DNA of 64,000 nt from Nakamurella aerolata (GTDB lineage Bacteria > Actinomycetota > Actinomycetes > Mycobacteriales > Nakamurellaceae): NCBI RefSeq assembly GCF_013002705.1, contig NZ_JABEND010000006.1, positions 124,001 through 188,000 on the forward strand, in the 5' to 3' direction. Each line of letters starts with the position of its first letter. Position 1 is the first letter of the stretch. The translations under genes and the position numbers were made by a program. A model generated the notes under the pieces. That model was given only the letters and a program-made list of their open reading frames with translations, did not search any database and was not told the origin of the DNA. Below, piece after piece: positions 9,832-17,429 of the stretch.

Positions 9832-10808
9832 ATGCACACCGACACCGCCGCAACGCTTCTGGCCGACCCCGAGCTGACCGACTTCTTCGACGACCTGCGC
9901 CAACAGCTCCGCGTTCGGCAAGACCCGGACAGCGCGGTGCAGACGCTGGTTGATGACGAACTCGGCAACCCGCCTGCCGTCGCCGACGCCCTGGACGATG
10001 TCGCCGACGACGACGAGGACGAGGAACTGGCGCTTGAGGTGGTGCGCCAGCTGTGGGAACAGCTTCGCGCCGAATCGGCGGCGTGGCAGAGCCGGGACAC
10101 CGACCAGGATCGGTTGGAGCGGGCCGGCGCTGCCCTTGAGGACGACGACATCCTGCTCGAGCTGTTCATCGGCGAGGATTTCTCCGACGTTGGGCGAGCA
10201 TCGATGCCGAGCCCGGCGACCGGGGCGCAGTGTTCTGCACAGAGCAGGTGATCGACCAACTCCAGCCGGACACCACCGTCGAGGTGCCGTTCGCGTTCGG
10301 CGCCGTCGACGACGACGGCGAGGTGCTGGACGACGACGACGAGGCGATCGCGATCGGGCGCGCCGCCGTCAAGGCAATGAAGAAGGCGGGGCTGACGGTG
10401 CGGTGGTCGCGCTCGGCCACCGAACCGATTGTTGTCGAGCTGAGGTGGGAGCCGAAGCTCCCGGCGTTCGACTCGGTCGACTCGGTGTACTCCGACGACG
10501 ACAGTGCCGGTCCGAGCGAAGCCGAGCGCGCGGCCAGGGCCCGGCGGGAGGCCACGTACGACCCGGACACCAGCACCCAGTTGCGGTCGTACGTCGAGCA
10601 CGACGGCCAGTTCTGGGAGGGTCAGGTGCGCCGGTCGACCTACCGGTTCCGCACCGGCGCGGTCGGCGAAACCCCGCCGGGCTGGACCACGAAAAAGCAT
10701 CGCGAACTCTTCAATGCCGTAGCCGCGTTGGACACCGGCCTCACCGAGCGGCTGGACGCCGGCTGGTCCCGACCGCCGGGAACGCCGGTCGCCCCGGTGG
10801 AGTGGTAG
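9832..10808 (+). pseudogene. DUF6891-like protein, split by a frameshift near base 10200
   Basis: Two overlapping reading frames together match one DUF6891-type cytosolic protein of unknown function. Frame one (to a stop at 10251) gives the N-terminal helical part, ending in GAALEDDDILLELFIGEDFSDVGRA in pieces. The family continues directly with what frame two encodes: SIDAEPGDRGAVFCTEQ, then the acidic GR-AVKAMKKAGLTVRWSRS segment. The join needs one extra base around 10195-10203; with it, the span is exactly 326 codons. ATG 9832 is the likelier start, with GTG 9811 as an alternative. If not repaired, the second part could start at GTG 10230. The protein is strongly acidic. Whether the shift is real or a sequencing error cannot be told here. 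Confidence 0.65.
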
Positions 10809-10932
10809 AACGCTCCTGACGGTGCACCGGCGGGGAACTCGGTCCGACCCCCGCGCGACCAACTGGCTGTCAACACGCTGCCCGGTATCCGCACCGGGGA
10901 GCCGCCGGCACGTCGCGAAGGAGGTGAGCCGG

Positions 10933-11757
10933 GTGAACGACCGTGGTGACGAGCTGACGGTGAGTTGCTCCGTCGTCAGGGAAAGCATTTCGGCGACCTT
11001 CGACGGTGAGCTGGCGCCGCTGGACGAGGCAACGGTCGGCGGGCACGTTGACGGTTGCGCGGCCTGCCAGCGGTGGGAAGCCGACCTGGCACTGGTCTCC
11101 CGGCAGCTGCGCCTGCAGCCGGTGCTGGCACCGGTGGCGGCACCGATCGCGGTGCCGGACGCTGTCCCGTCCGCCGATACCGCGGACCCGGTCGAGCCCG
11201 AGCGGACCGACCAGCGCCCCGAACTGGCCGATCTGATCACCGATCAGCTTGCGGCACAACAGCTCCGGGGGCGCCAGCGGCTGGCGAGGCAACGCTTGTC
11301 GCGGGTGCTGCTGGCGATTGTCGGCGTGCTGCAACTGGCATTGAGCATCGCGCAGCTGCTGGGCGCCGCGACCATGACGCACCCGATGGCCGGGGCCGGC
11401 GAGCACCTGTCGAACGAGAGCGCGGCCTGGAACCTGGCGCTCGGCGCGGGTTTTGTGGTCGCCGCCGGACTGCCGCGGTTGGCCAGGGGCCTGCTGCCGA
11501 CGCTGGCCGCCTTCCTCGCGGTACTGACCGTTGTCTCGGCCGTCGATCTGTGGCAGGGAAACGCGAGTGCCGGCCGGGTGAGCTCGCACGTCCTGGTACT
11601 GCTCGGTGCGTTGCTGCTGCTCTGGGTGCATCTGGAACATCGCGACGCCGACCGGTCGCGGCGCGCCCGTCCCGGCTCGACCGAGCAGACCGACAGCGCC
11701 GCTTGGGATCTCGCCGACACCGAAGCCGGCGCCGTACCCCGCCGCACCGCGGCCTGA
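10933..11757 (+). CDS. zf-HC2 membrane protein, putative anti-sigma factor next to a SigC-like sigma
   Basis: The N-terminus carries a putative-zinc-finger anti-sigma motif (FDGELAPLDEATVGGHVDGCAACQRW: His-x3-Cys-x2-Cys). It is followed by a Pro/Ala linker and about four hydrophobic segments from residue 120 onward (VLLAIVGVLQLALSIAQLL, WNLALGAGFVVAAGLPRLA, LLPTLAAFLAVLTVVSAV, VLVLLGALLLLWVHL). Such proteins hold an ECF sigma factor at the membrane. GTG 10933 was chosen because AAGGAGG sits eight bases upstream; the longer frame from 10822 lacks a ribosome site. It converges on the sigma gene (11797-12429, opposite strand), its likely partner. The last 50 residues are cytosolic and hydrophilic. 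Confidence 0.85.
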   Translation: MNDRGDELTVSCSVVRESISATFDGELAPLDEATVGGHVDGCAACQRWEADLALVSRQLRLQPVLAPVAAPIAVPDAVPSADTADPVEPERTDQRPELADLITDQLAAQQLRGRQRLARQRLSRVLLAIVGVLQLALSIAQLLGAATMTHPMAGAGEHLSNESAAWNLALGAGFVVAAGLPRLARGLLPTLAAFLAVLTVVSAVDLWQGNASAGRVSSHVLVLLGALLLLWVHLEHRDADRSRRARPGSTEQTDSAAWDLADTEAGAVPRRTAA

Positions 11758-11796
11758 CCCTGGCCCACCGCCGGTTCCGGACGCCGGTGCGCCGAT

Positions 11797-12429
11797 TCAG
11801 CCGCCGGAGCGCCGGCGCAGTCGATGCGGACCGGCGTCGGTCTCCGCCGCGGGAGCGGCGTCGACGTCACCGCGCATCATGGTGATCAGTTCGTCCCGCC
11901 CACGGGCGACCCGCGAGCGAATGGTGCCGATCGGGCAGTCGCAGATCGCGGCGGCCTCGGCATAGTCCATGCCGATCACCTGGGTGAGGATCAGCGCTTC
12001 CCGGCGCTCGCGCGGCAACTTCTCGAGCAGTTCACGAATCTCCACCGCCCCGGTGCGATCGCTGCCGGCGGTGCGCCCGGCCCGATGGTCGGCGCGGTCG
12101 GCCGCCGCGAGCCAGTCGTCGGTACCGGCGGTGCGGGGACGGACGGCGCGGCGGCGGACATGGTCGACGGCCACCCGCCGCGCGATCACCAGCAGGTAGG
12201 TGCGCAGACTCGACCGCCCCTGAAAGCGCTGCAACGCCGGCAGTGCTCGAAGGAACGTCTCCTGGGTGAGGTCTTCGGCCTCGCTCGGGTCGGCGTGGAC
12301 GGCGAGGAACCGCCGGACGTCGTGCTGGGTCAGGGCGATCACCCTGTCGAGTGCCGCGCGGTCGCCGGAGAGCACGGCCGGCATCAGCCGTTCCGCCTCG
12401 GTCCAGGCATTCGACGTCACGTAGAACAC
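11797..12429 (-). CDS. ECF sigma factor, SigC-like
   Basis: Sigma-70 family ECF factor of 210 residues. Region 2: ALTQHDVRRFLAVHADPSEA, then DLTQETFLRALPALQRFQG and TYLLVIARRVAVDHVRRRA. Region 4: LLEKLPRERREALILTQVIG, then MDYAEAAAICDCPIGTIRSR. The opening (EAERLMPAVLSGDRAALDRVIAL) and the IGMDYAEAAAICDCPIGTIRSRVARGR block resemble Mycobacterium SigC, which controls copper acquisition. Starts are GTG 12429 or GTG 12420; neither has a strong ribosome site, so a leaderless message is possible. Neighbours (PCu(A)C, DyP and CopC genes on one side, zf-HC2 protein on the other) fit a copper-linked regulon. The subgroup assignment is by motif memory, not by alignment. Confidence 0.88.
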   Translation of the reverse strand: MFYVTSNAWTEAERLMPAVLSGDRAALDRVIALTQHDVRRFLAVHADPSEAEDLTQETFLRALPALQRFQGRSSLRTYLLVIARRVAVDHVRRRAVRPRTAGTDDWLAAADRADHRAGRTAGSDRTGAVEIRELLEKLPRERREALILTQVIGMDYAEAAAICDCPIGTIRSRVARGRDELITMMRGDVDAAPAAETDAGPHRLRRRSGG

Positions 12430-12593
12430 GATAGCCGCCGGGACGCCGCTGCCCCTACCAGCGGCGTGAGGAGCGCCACCCCAGCAAGACCCGGGGAACC
12501 AACAGCACCCGGCGAACGACCCTCCCTATGTGCCGGCGCCACCGGTCGGGGGGTGGCGACCGGCGCCAACCATGCCGTCTCCGCGCCACCGCT

Positions 12594-12651
12594 GTCTCCG
12601 CACCACTGCGGGGTGGACCGGTGTCTCCGCACCGCTGCGGGGTGGACCGGC
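12594..12651 (+). repeat. 29-bp tandem repeat, two copies, each with a small hairpin
   Basis: Copies at 12594-12622 and 12623-12651 differ by one base, and a degraded third copy precedes them (about 12578-12593). Each copy contains CCGCACCACTGCGG or the near-identical CCGCACCGCTGCGG, a 5-bp-stem hairpin. They lie in the 320-base region between the divergent sigma gene and the PCu(A)C gene, which must hold both promoters. Apart from this repeat and the GAGAAGG ribosome site before 12750, I see no other feature there. Confidence 0.75.
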
Positions 12652-12749
12652 ACCCGGGTTGCCGGTCGCGGGCCCGAAACCAACACACCGCAATCACCGG
12701 TCCGCACATCACCAGCCCGTAGAACAACCGCAAGAGAAGGTCACACCCC

Positions 12750-13574
12750 ATGCCCGCTGCCGTATTCCGTGCTCGCGCCACTCGCCGCGGCCTGACCGCC
12801 GGAGCCGCTGTGCTGGCGCTGGTGCTCGCCGGCTGCAGCTCCGGCGCCGATTCGCCGGACGCCGCCGCACCGACCGGAACGCAAGCCCCCGCGGCTGGCA
12901 CGGTGGGTTCGGGGACGGTGGGATCCAGCACGGTGGGTTCAGGGACCGTCGGGTCCAGCACTGTGGTTTCGGGCACGGTGGGTTCAGGCACCGTGGGTTC
13001 AGGCACCGTCGGTTCGGATGCCGCCGGTGCGGCCCAGTCCGGCCCGTCGGGATCGGCGGGCGCAGGCGCCTCGGCCGGCACGGTGACCGTCTCCGATGCG
13101 TGGGTCAAGGCAACAGCCGGGACGTCCGACCCGTCGATGGCGGCGGCGTTCGGGGTGCTGACCAACAACTCCGGCAAGGACGTCACCTTCACCAGCGGAA
13201 CCACCTCGGCGTCGGCACGGACCGAGCTGCACGAAATGGCCACGGTGGACGGTGCCATGGTGATGCGGCCCGTCGACGGTGGCATCACGGTGCCGGCGCA
13301 CGGCTCCACCACGTTGGCGCCCGGCGGGCTGCACGTGATGATGGAACTGACGCAGCCGGTGCAGCCGGGCGACGTGATCGACGTGACGCTCGCCAGCACC
13401 GACGGCACCAAGCTGTCGTTCACGGCCACCGCCAAGGAGTTCGCCGGGGCCAACGAGAAGTACGGCGGCTCGTCCGGGGCGGCCAGTAGCGGCATGGGCT
13501 CGATGGCTCCGAGCAGTGGCATGGGGTCGATGGGCGGCATGGATCACGGCACAACGGCCAGCAGCGGTGGCTGA
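12750..13574 (+). CDS. PCu(A)C copper chaperone lipoprotein
   Basis: Extracytoplasmic Cu(I) chaperone of the DUF461/PCu(A)C family, which delivers copper to the CuA site of cytochrome oxidase or other cuproenzymes. The signal ends in the lipobox LVLAGC, with Cys29 as the lipidated residue. The domain (about residues 110-235) carries the metal motif: His-x-Met in ELHEMATVDG, a Met in AMVMRP, and His-x-Met in GLHVMMEL. A second possible copper site is the Met/His-rich tail (SGMGSMGGMDHG). Between lipobox and domain lie about eight TVGSG-type pentapeptide repeats, encoded at 12898-13020, probably a flexible spacer from the membrane. A good GAGAAGG ribosome site precedes the ATG. The gene overlaps the DyP gene by eight bases. 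Confidence 0.92.
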   Translation: MPAAVFRARATRRGLTAGAAVLALVLAGCSSGADSPDAAAPTGTQAPAAGTVGSGTVGSSTVGSGTVGSSTVVSGTVGSGTVGSGTVGSDAAGAAQSGPSGSAGAGASAGTVTVSDAWVKATAGTSDPSMAAAFGVLTNNSGKDVTFTSGTTSASARTELHEMATVDGAMVMRPVDGGITVPAHGSTTLAPGGLHVMMELTQPVQPGDVIDVTLASTDGTKLSFTATAKEFAGANEKYGGSSGAASSGMGSMAPSSGMGSMGGMDHGTTASSGG

Positions 13575-14931
13575 CCCGCACCACTCCGATCGCGGGCCCG
13601 CCGCCACGACCTCGGTGGTGACCCGGCGCGGTCTGCTGGCCGGCGGCGCAGCGCTGGTCGGTGGTGCGGCGGTGGGCGGCGGCATCGTCGCCGGTCGGGC
13701 CAGCATTCCCCAGCACCCGCCGGCGGCGCACCCCGCCGCCGCGCCCCCACCGGCCGACGGGCAGCGCACGGCTGCCGGGACCAGCCCGGCCGCGTCGAGC
13801 CCGCCCGCCGGATCCAACGGCTCCAGCGGCGCGGACGCCCGGCGGACGGTGCCGTTCGCGGGCGCACACCAGGCCGGCGTGGTGACTCCGGCGCAGACCT
13901 ACGCCTCGTTCTGCGCGTTCGACCTGCGGTCGGGCGCCGGGCGGGACGGGCTGCGCCGACTGCTGATGCTGGTGACGGACGACATCAGGCGGATGACGGC
14001 GGGGCAGGCGGCGCTGGCCGACACCGCACCCGAGCTGGCCACCGACCCGGCCCGGTTGACCGTGACCGTCGGGTTCGGCCCACAACTGTTCGACAAGATC
14101 GGGCGGCCGGGGCACCGACCGGCGGGATTCGCCGAACTGCCGGCGTTCGCGAAGATCGACAAGCTGCAAAAGGCTTACAGCGGCGGTGATCTGCTGCTGA
14201 AGATCGCCGCCGACGACGCGATGATGGTGGCGCACGCGCAGCGCATGGTGAGTAAGGACGTGCGCGCCTTCGCCACCCCGCGGTGGTCGCAGCGCGGCTT
14301 CCTCGGCGGCCCGGGCGGCGGCGACGCCAACGCCACCGGACGGAACCTGATGGGCCAGGTGGACGGGACGGTGAATCCCCGCACCGACGCCGAGTACGAC
14401 GAGCTGGTCTGGTCGGCCGAGCCCGGCCGGTTCGCCGGCGGCACCACCATGGTGGTGCGCAGGATCAGGATGGAGCTGGATCTGTGGGACGAGTTGGATC
14501 GCTCCGCCATGGAGACCAGCATCGGTCGCAAGCTGGACAGCGGGGCGCCGCTGACCGGCACCAGCGAGTTCGACGAACCCGACTTCGACAAGCTGGACGC
14601 CACCGGATTGCCTGCCATCGCACCGTTCTCGCACATTCGGCTGGCCCGCGGCGACGGGTCGGCGCCGCAAATCCTGCGCCGGCCGTACAACTACGACGAC
14701 TCCCCCGGCCCCGGCGGCGCCTCCGACCTCGGCCAGATCTTCTGCTCGTTCCAGGCCAGACTGGACAAGCAGTTCGTGCCGATGCAGCAACGCCTTGCCG
14801 ACGGTGACCTGTTCAACACCTGGATCACCCCGATCGGCTCCGCGGTGTTCGCGGTGCCGCCCGGCTGCGAAGACACCGCGGACGCCACTGCCGCAGGTTC
14901 CGACTATCTCGGAAGGGAGTTGGTGACATGA
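13567..14931 (+). CDS. Tat-exported DyP-type peroxidase
   Basis: Dye-decolourising haem peroxidase (EC 1.11.1.19), EfeB/periplasmic type. The N-terminus is a twin-arginine signal (TRRGLLAGGAALVGGAAVGG), so it folds with haem before export. Family signatures: GQVDGT (the GxxDG motif with the catalytic Asp), HIRLARGDG (proximal haem His region) and ILRRPYNYDD. Length 454 fits. The GTG at 13567 overlaps the end of the PCu(A)C gene, and the stop overlaps the CopC start (ATGA), so the three are one operon. Lipoprotein-chaperone and DyP pairs also occur in Streptomyces copper trafficking; a role in copper-dependent redox chemistry at the cell surface is inferred from context. Confidence 0.92.
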   Translation: MADPHHSDRGPAATTSVVTRRGLLAGGAALVGGAAVGGGIVAGRASIPQHPPAAHPAAAPPPADGQRTAAGTSPAASSPPAGSNGSSGADARRTVPFAGAHQAGVVTPAQTYASFCAFDLRSGAGRDGLRRLLMLVTDDIRRMTAGQAALADTAPELATDPARLTVTVGFGPQLFDKIGRPGHRPAGFAELPAFAKIDKLQKAYSGGDLLLKIAADDAMMVAHAQRMVSKDVRAFATPRWSQRGFLGGPGGGDANATGRNLMGQVDGTVNPRTDAEYDELVWSAEPGRFAGGTTMVVRRIRMELDLWDELDRSAMETSIGRKLDSGAPLTGTSEFDEPDFDKLDATGLPAIAPFSHIRLARGDGSAPQILRRPYNYDDSPGPGGASDLGQIFCSFQARLDKQFVPMQQRLADGDLFNTWITPIGSAVFAVPPGCEDTADATAAGSDYLGRELVT

Positions 14932-15881
14932 CCAACGCCGCCACCGCATCACCCGAGCGCTCCCAGCAGGGCCGGCCCAGCCGGCAGCGCCCCCGCTGGT
15001 TGCTGGTCGCCGTGCTGACCGCCCTGCTGGGGTGCTGGACCATGATCGCGGCGCCGACGGTCTCGGCGCACAACACTCTCGAAGGCAGTGACCCGGCGGC
15101 GAACAGCGTGGTCGAGACGATGCCGGCAACAGTGTCGCTGACCTTCGACCAGAACGTCGGCCCCACCTTCGCCGCGCTGGCCCTTACCCCGTCCGGGGGC
15201 GAGCCGATCACCTTGCAGCCCACCGTTTCCGGTGACGCGGTGACGGCGGAGGTACCGGCATCGGCGGCTCCGGCTGCCGGCACCGCGCAGGCCTTCCGAC
15301 TGGGCTACCGGGTGGTCTCGGCGGACGGTCACCCGATCAGCGGTGCCGTCGATTTCACGGTCGGTGGTACCGCGGCGATTCCCTTCGGGCAGCCCCCGAC
15401 GACGCTGGCGCCCACCGCTGCTGGCACCGCGGCGGCCGGTACCGCGCCGACCAGCACCCAGCAGGACGGGACGGCGGGCTCGGCCACCGGTTCGTCCGAC
15501 ACCGGTTCGTCCGACACAGGTTCGTCCGACACAGCGGCGGCGACCGCGCCTGCCGGCGCGGCGTCGGGAAGCGCGACCGCTGCGGTTGAATCAGGTGCTG
15601 TTGAATCAAATGCTGGGGCTGAATCAGGTGGGGCGGCTGGATCGAATGCGCCCGGATCGAGCGCCGCGGCCGGGTCCAGCCAGGCGGCGGCCTCATCTGA
15701 TGCCGGAACGGCGGCATCGTCATCGGCTCCGGCGACGCCCACCGGCCCGGCGGCGACCGCGGCGCCGGCGGAGTCCGACAGCTCCACCTTCCCGTGGTGG
15801 TGGATTGTTGTCGGCGTAGTGGTGATCGGCGCTCTGGCGTACCTGGTGGTGCGCCGCATGTCCGCCACCGACGACGACTGA
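14928..15881 (+). CDS. CopC-domain copper-binding membrane-anchored protein
   Basis: Exported CopC/YobA-like protein. A signal peptide is followed by mature AHNTLEGSDPAANSVVETMP, placing His48 at or next to the mature N-terminus, as in Cu(II)-binding CopC. A second His occurs in SADGHPISGAVDF. The domain ends near residue 150. Then comes a Ser/Gly/Ala repeat linker of about 130 residues (SSDTGSSDTGSSDT and similar) and one C-terminal membrane helix (WWWIVVGVVVIGALAYLVV) with basic residues inside. It starts on the ATGA overlap with the DyP gene and ends the copper operon. It likely binds or buffers copper at the outer face of the membrane. Confidence 0.9.
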   Translation: MTNAATASPERSQQGRPSRQRPRWLLVAVLTALLGCWTMIAAPTVSAHNTLEGSDPAANSVVETMPATVSLTFDQNVGPTFAALALTPSGGEPITLQPTVSGDAVTAEVPASAAPAAGTAQAFRLGYRVVSADGHPISGAVDFTVGGTAAIPFGQPPTTLAPTAAGTAAAGTAPTSTQQDGTAGSATGSSDTGSSDTGSSDTAAATAPAGAASGSATAAVESGAVESNAGAESGGAAGSNAPGSSAAAGSSQAAASSDAGTAASSSAPATPTGPAATAAPAESDSSTFPWWWIVVGVVVIGALAYLVVRRMSATDDD

Positions 15882-15909
15882 CCGTCCGGCGCGCAGCGCG
15901 GCGGCGGGA

Positions 15910-17001
15910 TTACTGCGCGGCCGCGGCCGGGCCGGCCGGGACGCCGACGTGCGGCGGGTCCGGTCGCGCGGTGCTGGTAGCCGGCACGGTGTTGTCCGAC
16001 GCGGTGTTGTCCGGCGCGGTGTTGTCCGGCGCGGTGTTGTCCGGCGCGGCGCTGTCCGGCGCGGCGTCGTCGTCGGGAGCCGTGTTGCCCGGCGATCCGC
16101 CGGCCGGCGCGGTGTTGTCCGGCGCGGTGGTGTCCGGCGCGGTGGTGTCCGGCGCGGTGGTGTCCAGCTCGGCGTCGTCCGGCGTCGGCGCGGGCAGCTG
16201 CGGCTGCTGCAGGAACTGAGAGATCTGGCGCAGCAACCCGTTCGGCCGCCCCAGCCGGTAGCCCTGGCCGGCGACCCACCCGCCGTCGGTGACGGCGCGC
16301 TGCTGACCGGCGGTGGCAACGCCCTCGGCCACCGTCAGCAGCTGCTGGGACCGGCACCAGTCGGCCAGCCCGGTGAGAAACCTCCTGGCCCTGGTGGCTG
16401 CCGGCCCGCTGCCGCAACCAGCGATGGCGGCGCCCTCCACCAGGCTGCGATCCAGCTTCACCACCTCGATCGGCAGTCGATACAGCAGTTCCAGCCGGTC
16501 GACGCCGTGGCCGACGTCGTCGAGCGCGAGCCGGACTCCGGCTGCGGACAGCTCCTCGAATGCCGTGTGCCAGCGGTCGGGCCGGTCGGCAGGGTCGACC
16601 CGCTCGGTCAGCTCCAGCCAGATTGCCGCCGTCGGTATCCGTTCCGCCGCCAGGAGTTCCAGGAACGCGGAGTGCCACCATCGAACCGTGGTGACCTCGT
16701 CGTCGACATTGATCGAGATCGGAACCGCCGGAGAATCGTTGCGGCGCAACTGGGTGGCGACCAATCGGGTGACGCCGGCGAGCAGTTCCATGCCGAGGCC
16801 GGCCCTGCCGAACTCGGGGACAAAAACACTCGGCGGCACCGATCCGCGGACCGGGTGCTGCCAGCGGGCCAGTGCTTCCACCGCGACCAGGCGGCCGTTG
16901 CCGCCGCTCATCCGTCGGATCGGCTGGTAAAGAACGCTGAGAGAGCCGCCCGCGATGGCATAGCTCGGTGCCGATGATGCACCACTGCCTGGCACGAGCA
17001 C
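15910..17001 (-). CDS. EAL-domain protein with repetitive tail (EAL copy 1)
   Basis: Cyclic-di-GMP phosphodiesterase-type EAL domain with no other signalling domain. The canonical residues are present: VEALARW (EAL motif), SINVDD (Asn), LELTERVD (Glu), LALDDVGHG (Asp pair), VVKLDRS (Lys), TVAEGV (Glu) and GQGYRLGRP (Gln), so catalysis is plausible. The C-terminal 80 residues are DNTAP/DTTAP repeats of unknown role. GTG 17001 is chosen for its GGAAGGA ribosome site; the frame is open to 17130. Two close relatives lie at 28.7-30.5 kb. It converges on the copper operon. No membrane or sensor domain is seen. Confidence 0.85.
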   Translation of the reverse strand: MLVPGSGASSAPSYAIAGGSLSVLYQPIRRMSGGNGRLVAVEALARWQHPVRGSVPPSVFVPEFGRAGLGMELLAGVTRLVATQLRRNDSPAVPISINVDDEVTTVRWWHSAFLELLAAERIPTAAIWLELTERVDPADRPDRWHTAFEELSAAGVRLALDDVGHGVDRLELLYRLPIEVVKLDRSLVEGAAIAGCGSGPAATRARRFLTGLADWCRSQQLLTVAEGVATAGQQRAVTDGGWVAGQGYRLGRPNGLLRQISQFLQQPQLPAPTPDDAELDTTAPDTTAPDTTAPDNTAPAGGSPGNTAPDDDAAPDSAAPDNTAPDNTAPDNTASDNTVPATSTARPDPPHVGVPAGPAAAAQ

Positions 17002-17064
17002 GGGGTGAGATTCCTTCCGCTGCAACGGACACGGGCGAACCGACAACACCCCGACCGGCACAGA

Positions 17065-17155
17065 CCTACAACGCCGACCTACAACCTGACCATCACCATA
17101 GAACTCGATACAACCGAGAACGCGATACAACAGAGAGCAGATACAACATAGAGCA
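17065..17155. repeat. array of five TACAAC boxes upstream of EAL copy 1
   Basis: CCTACAAC occurs at 17065 and 17078 (13-base period). GATACAAC occurs at 17107, 17124 and 17140 (16-17 base period, as imperfect tandem units such as GATACAACAGAGAGCA). They lie 64-150 bases upstream of the EAL gene's GTG, in its 430-base upstream region (17002-17429), which has no gene. On the EAL strand they read GTTGTATC/GTTGTAGG. They could be regulator binding sites; no protein is implied by the sequence. Confidence 0.65.
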
Positions 17156-17338
17156 GCGAAGAGACCGTGCCACTGGCCACCATCGCTGCCCGGCCAGCGT
17201 ACGGTGCGGTCGGCATCGGCGTGCGCGCGCCCCGTCGATGCGGCGCAGCGGTGTGCGTCCGTGGTGTCGCTTGCTGGATCCGGCCAGATCGCGGGCGGCA
17301 GGCAAGATCTCTACGGCTCCAGCACATCCCGCGTGAGA

Positions 17339-17405
17339 CAACGGCACAACGCGCGAGCTGACGGCAAACGCGCAAGGCAACGGCACAACGCGCGAGCTGA
17401 CGGCA
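17339..17405 (+). repeat. 28-bp direct repeat, two copies 39 bases apart
   Basis: An identical 28-base element starting CAACGGCACAACGCGCGAGC lies at 17339-17366 and 17378-17405, just beyond the 3' end of the MFS gene. The intervening 11 bases are AAGGCA-like and related to the unit. It may be a remnant of local duplication; it is not a recognised insertion-sequence end. Confidence 0.8.
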
Positions 17406-17429
17406 GTGTCCCTGCCGGTCGGGACCGCG

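Noticed and set aside
7180-9921. 913-residue open frame opposite the second GH92 gene
   Set aside because: Antisense shadow; composition of Val/Gly/Arg runs, no domain, no ribosome site.
12594-12651. Possible CRISPR array
   Set aside because: Only two directly adjacent copies, no spacers and no cas genes.
12680-12730. SigC-type promoter (SSSAAT with CGT) before the PCu(A)C gene
   Set aside because: CGCAAT and CGTAGA are present but 23 bases apart, outside the usual 16-20 spacing.
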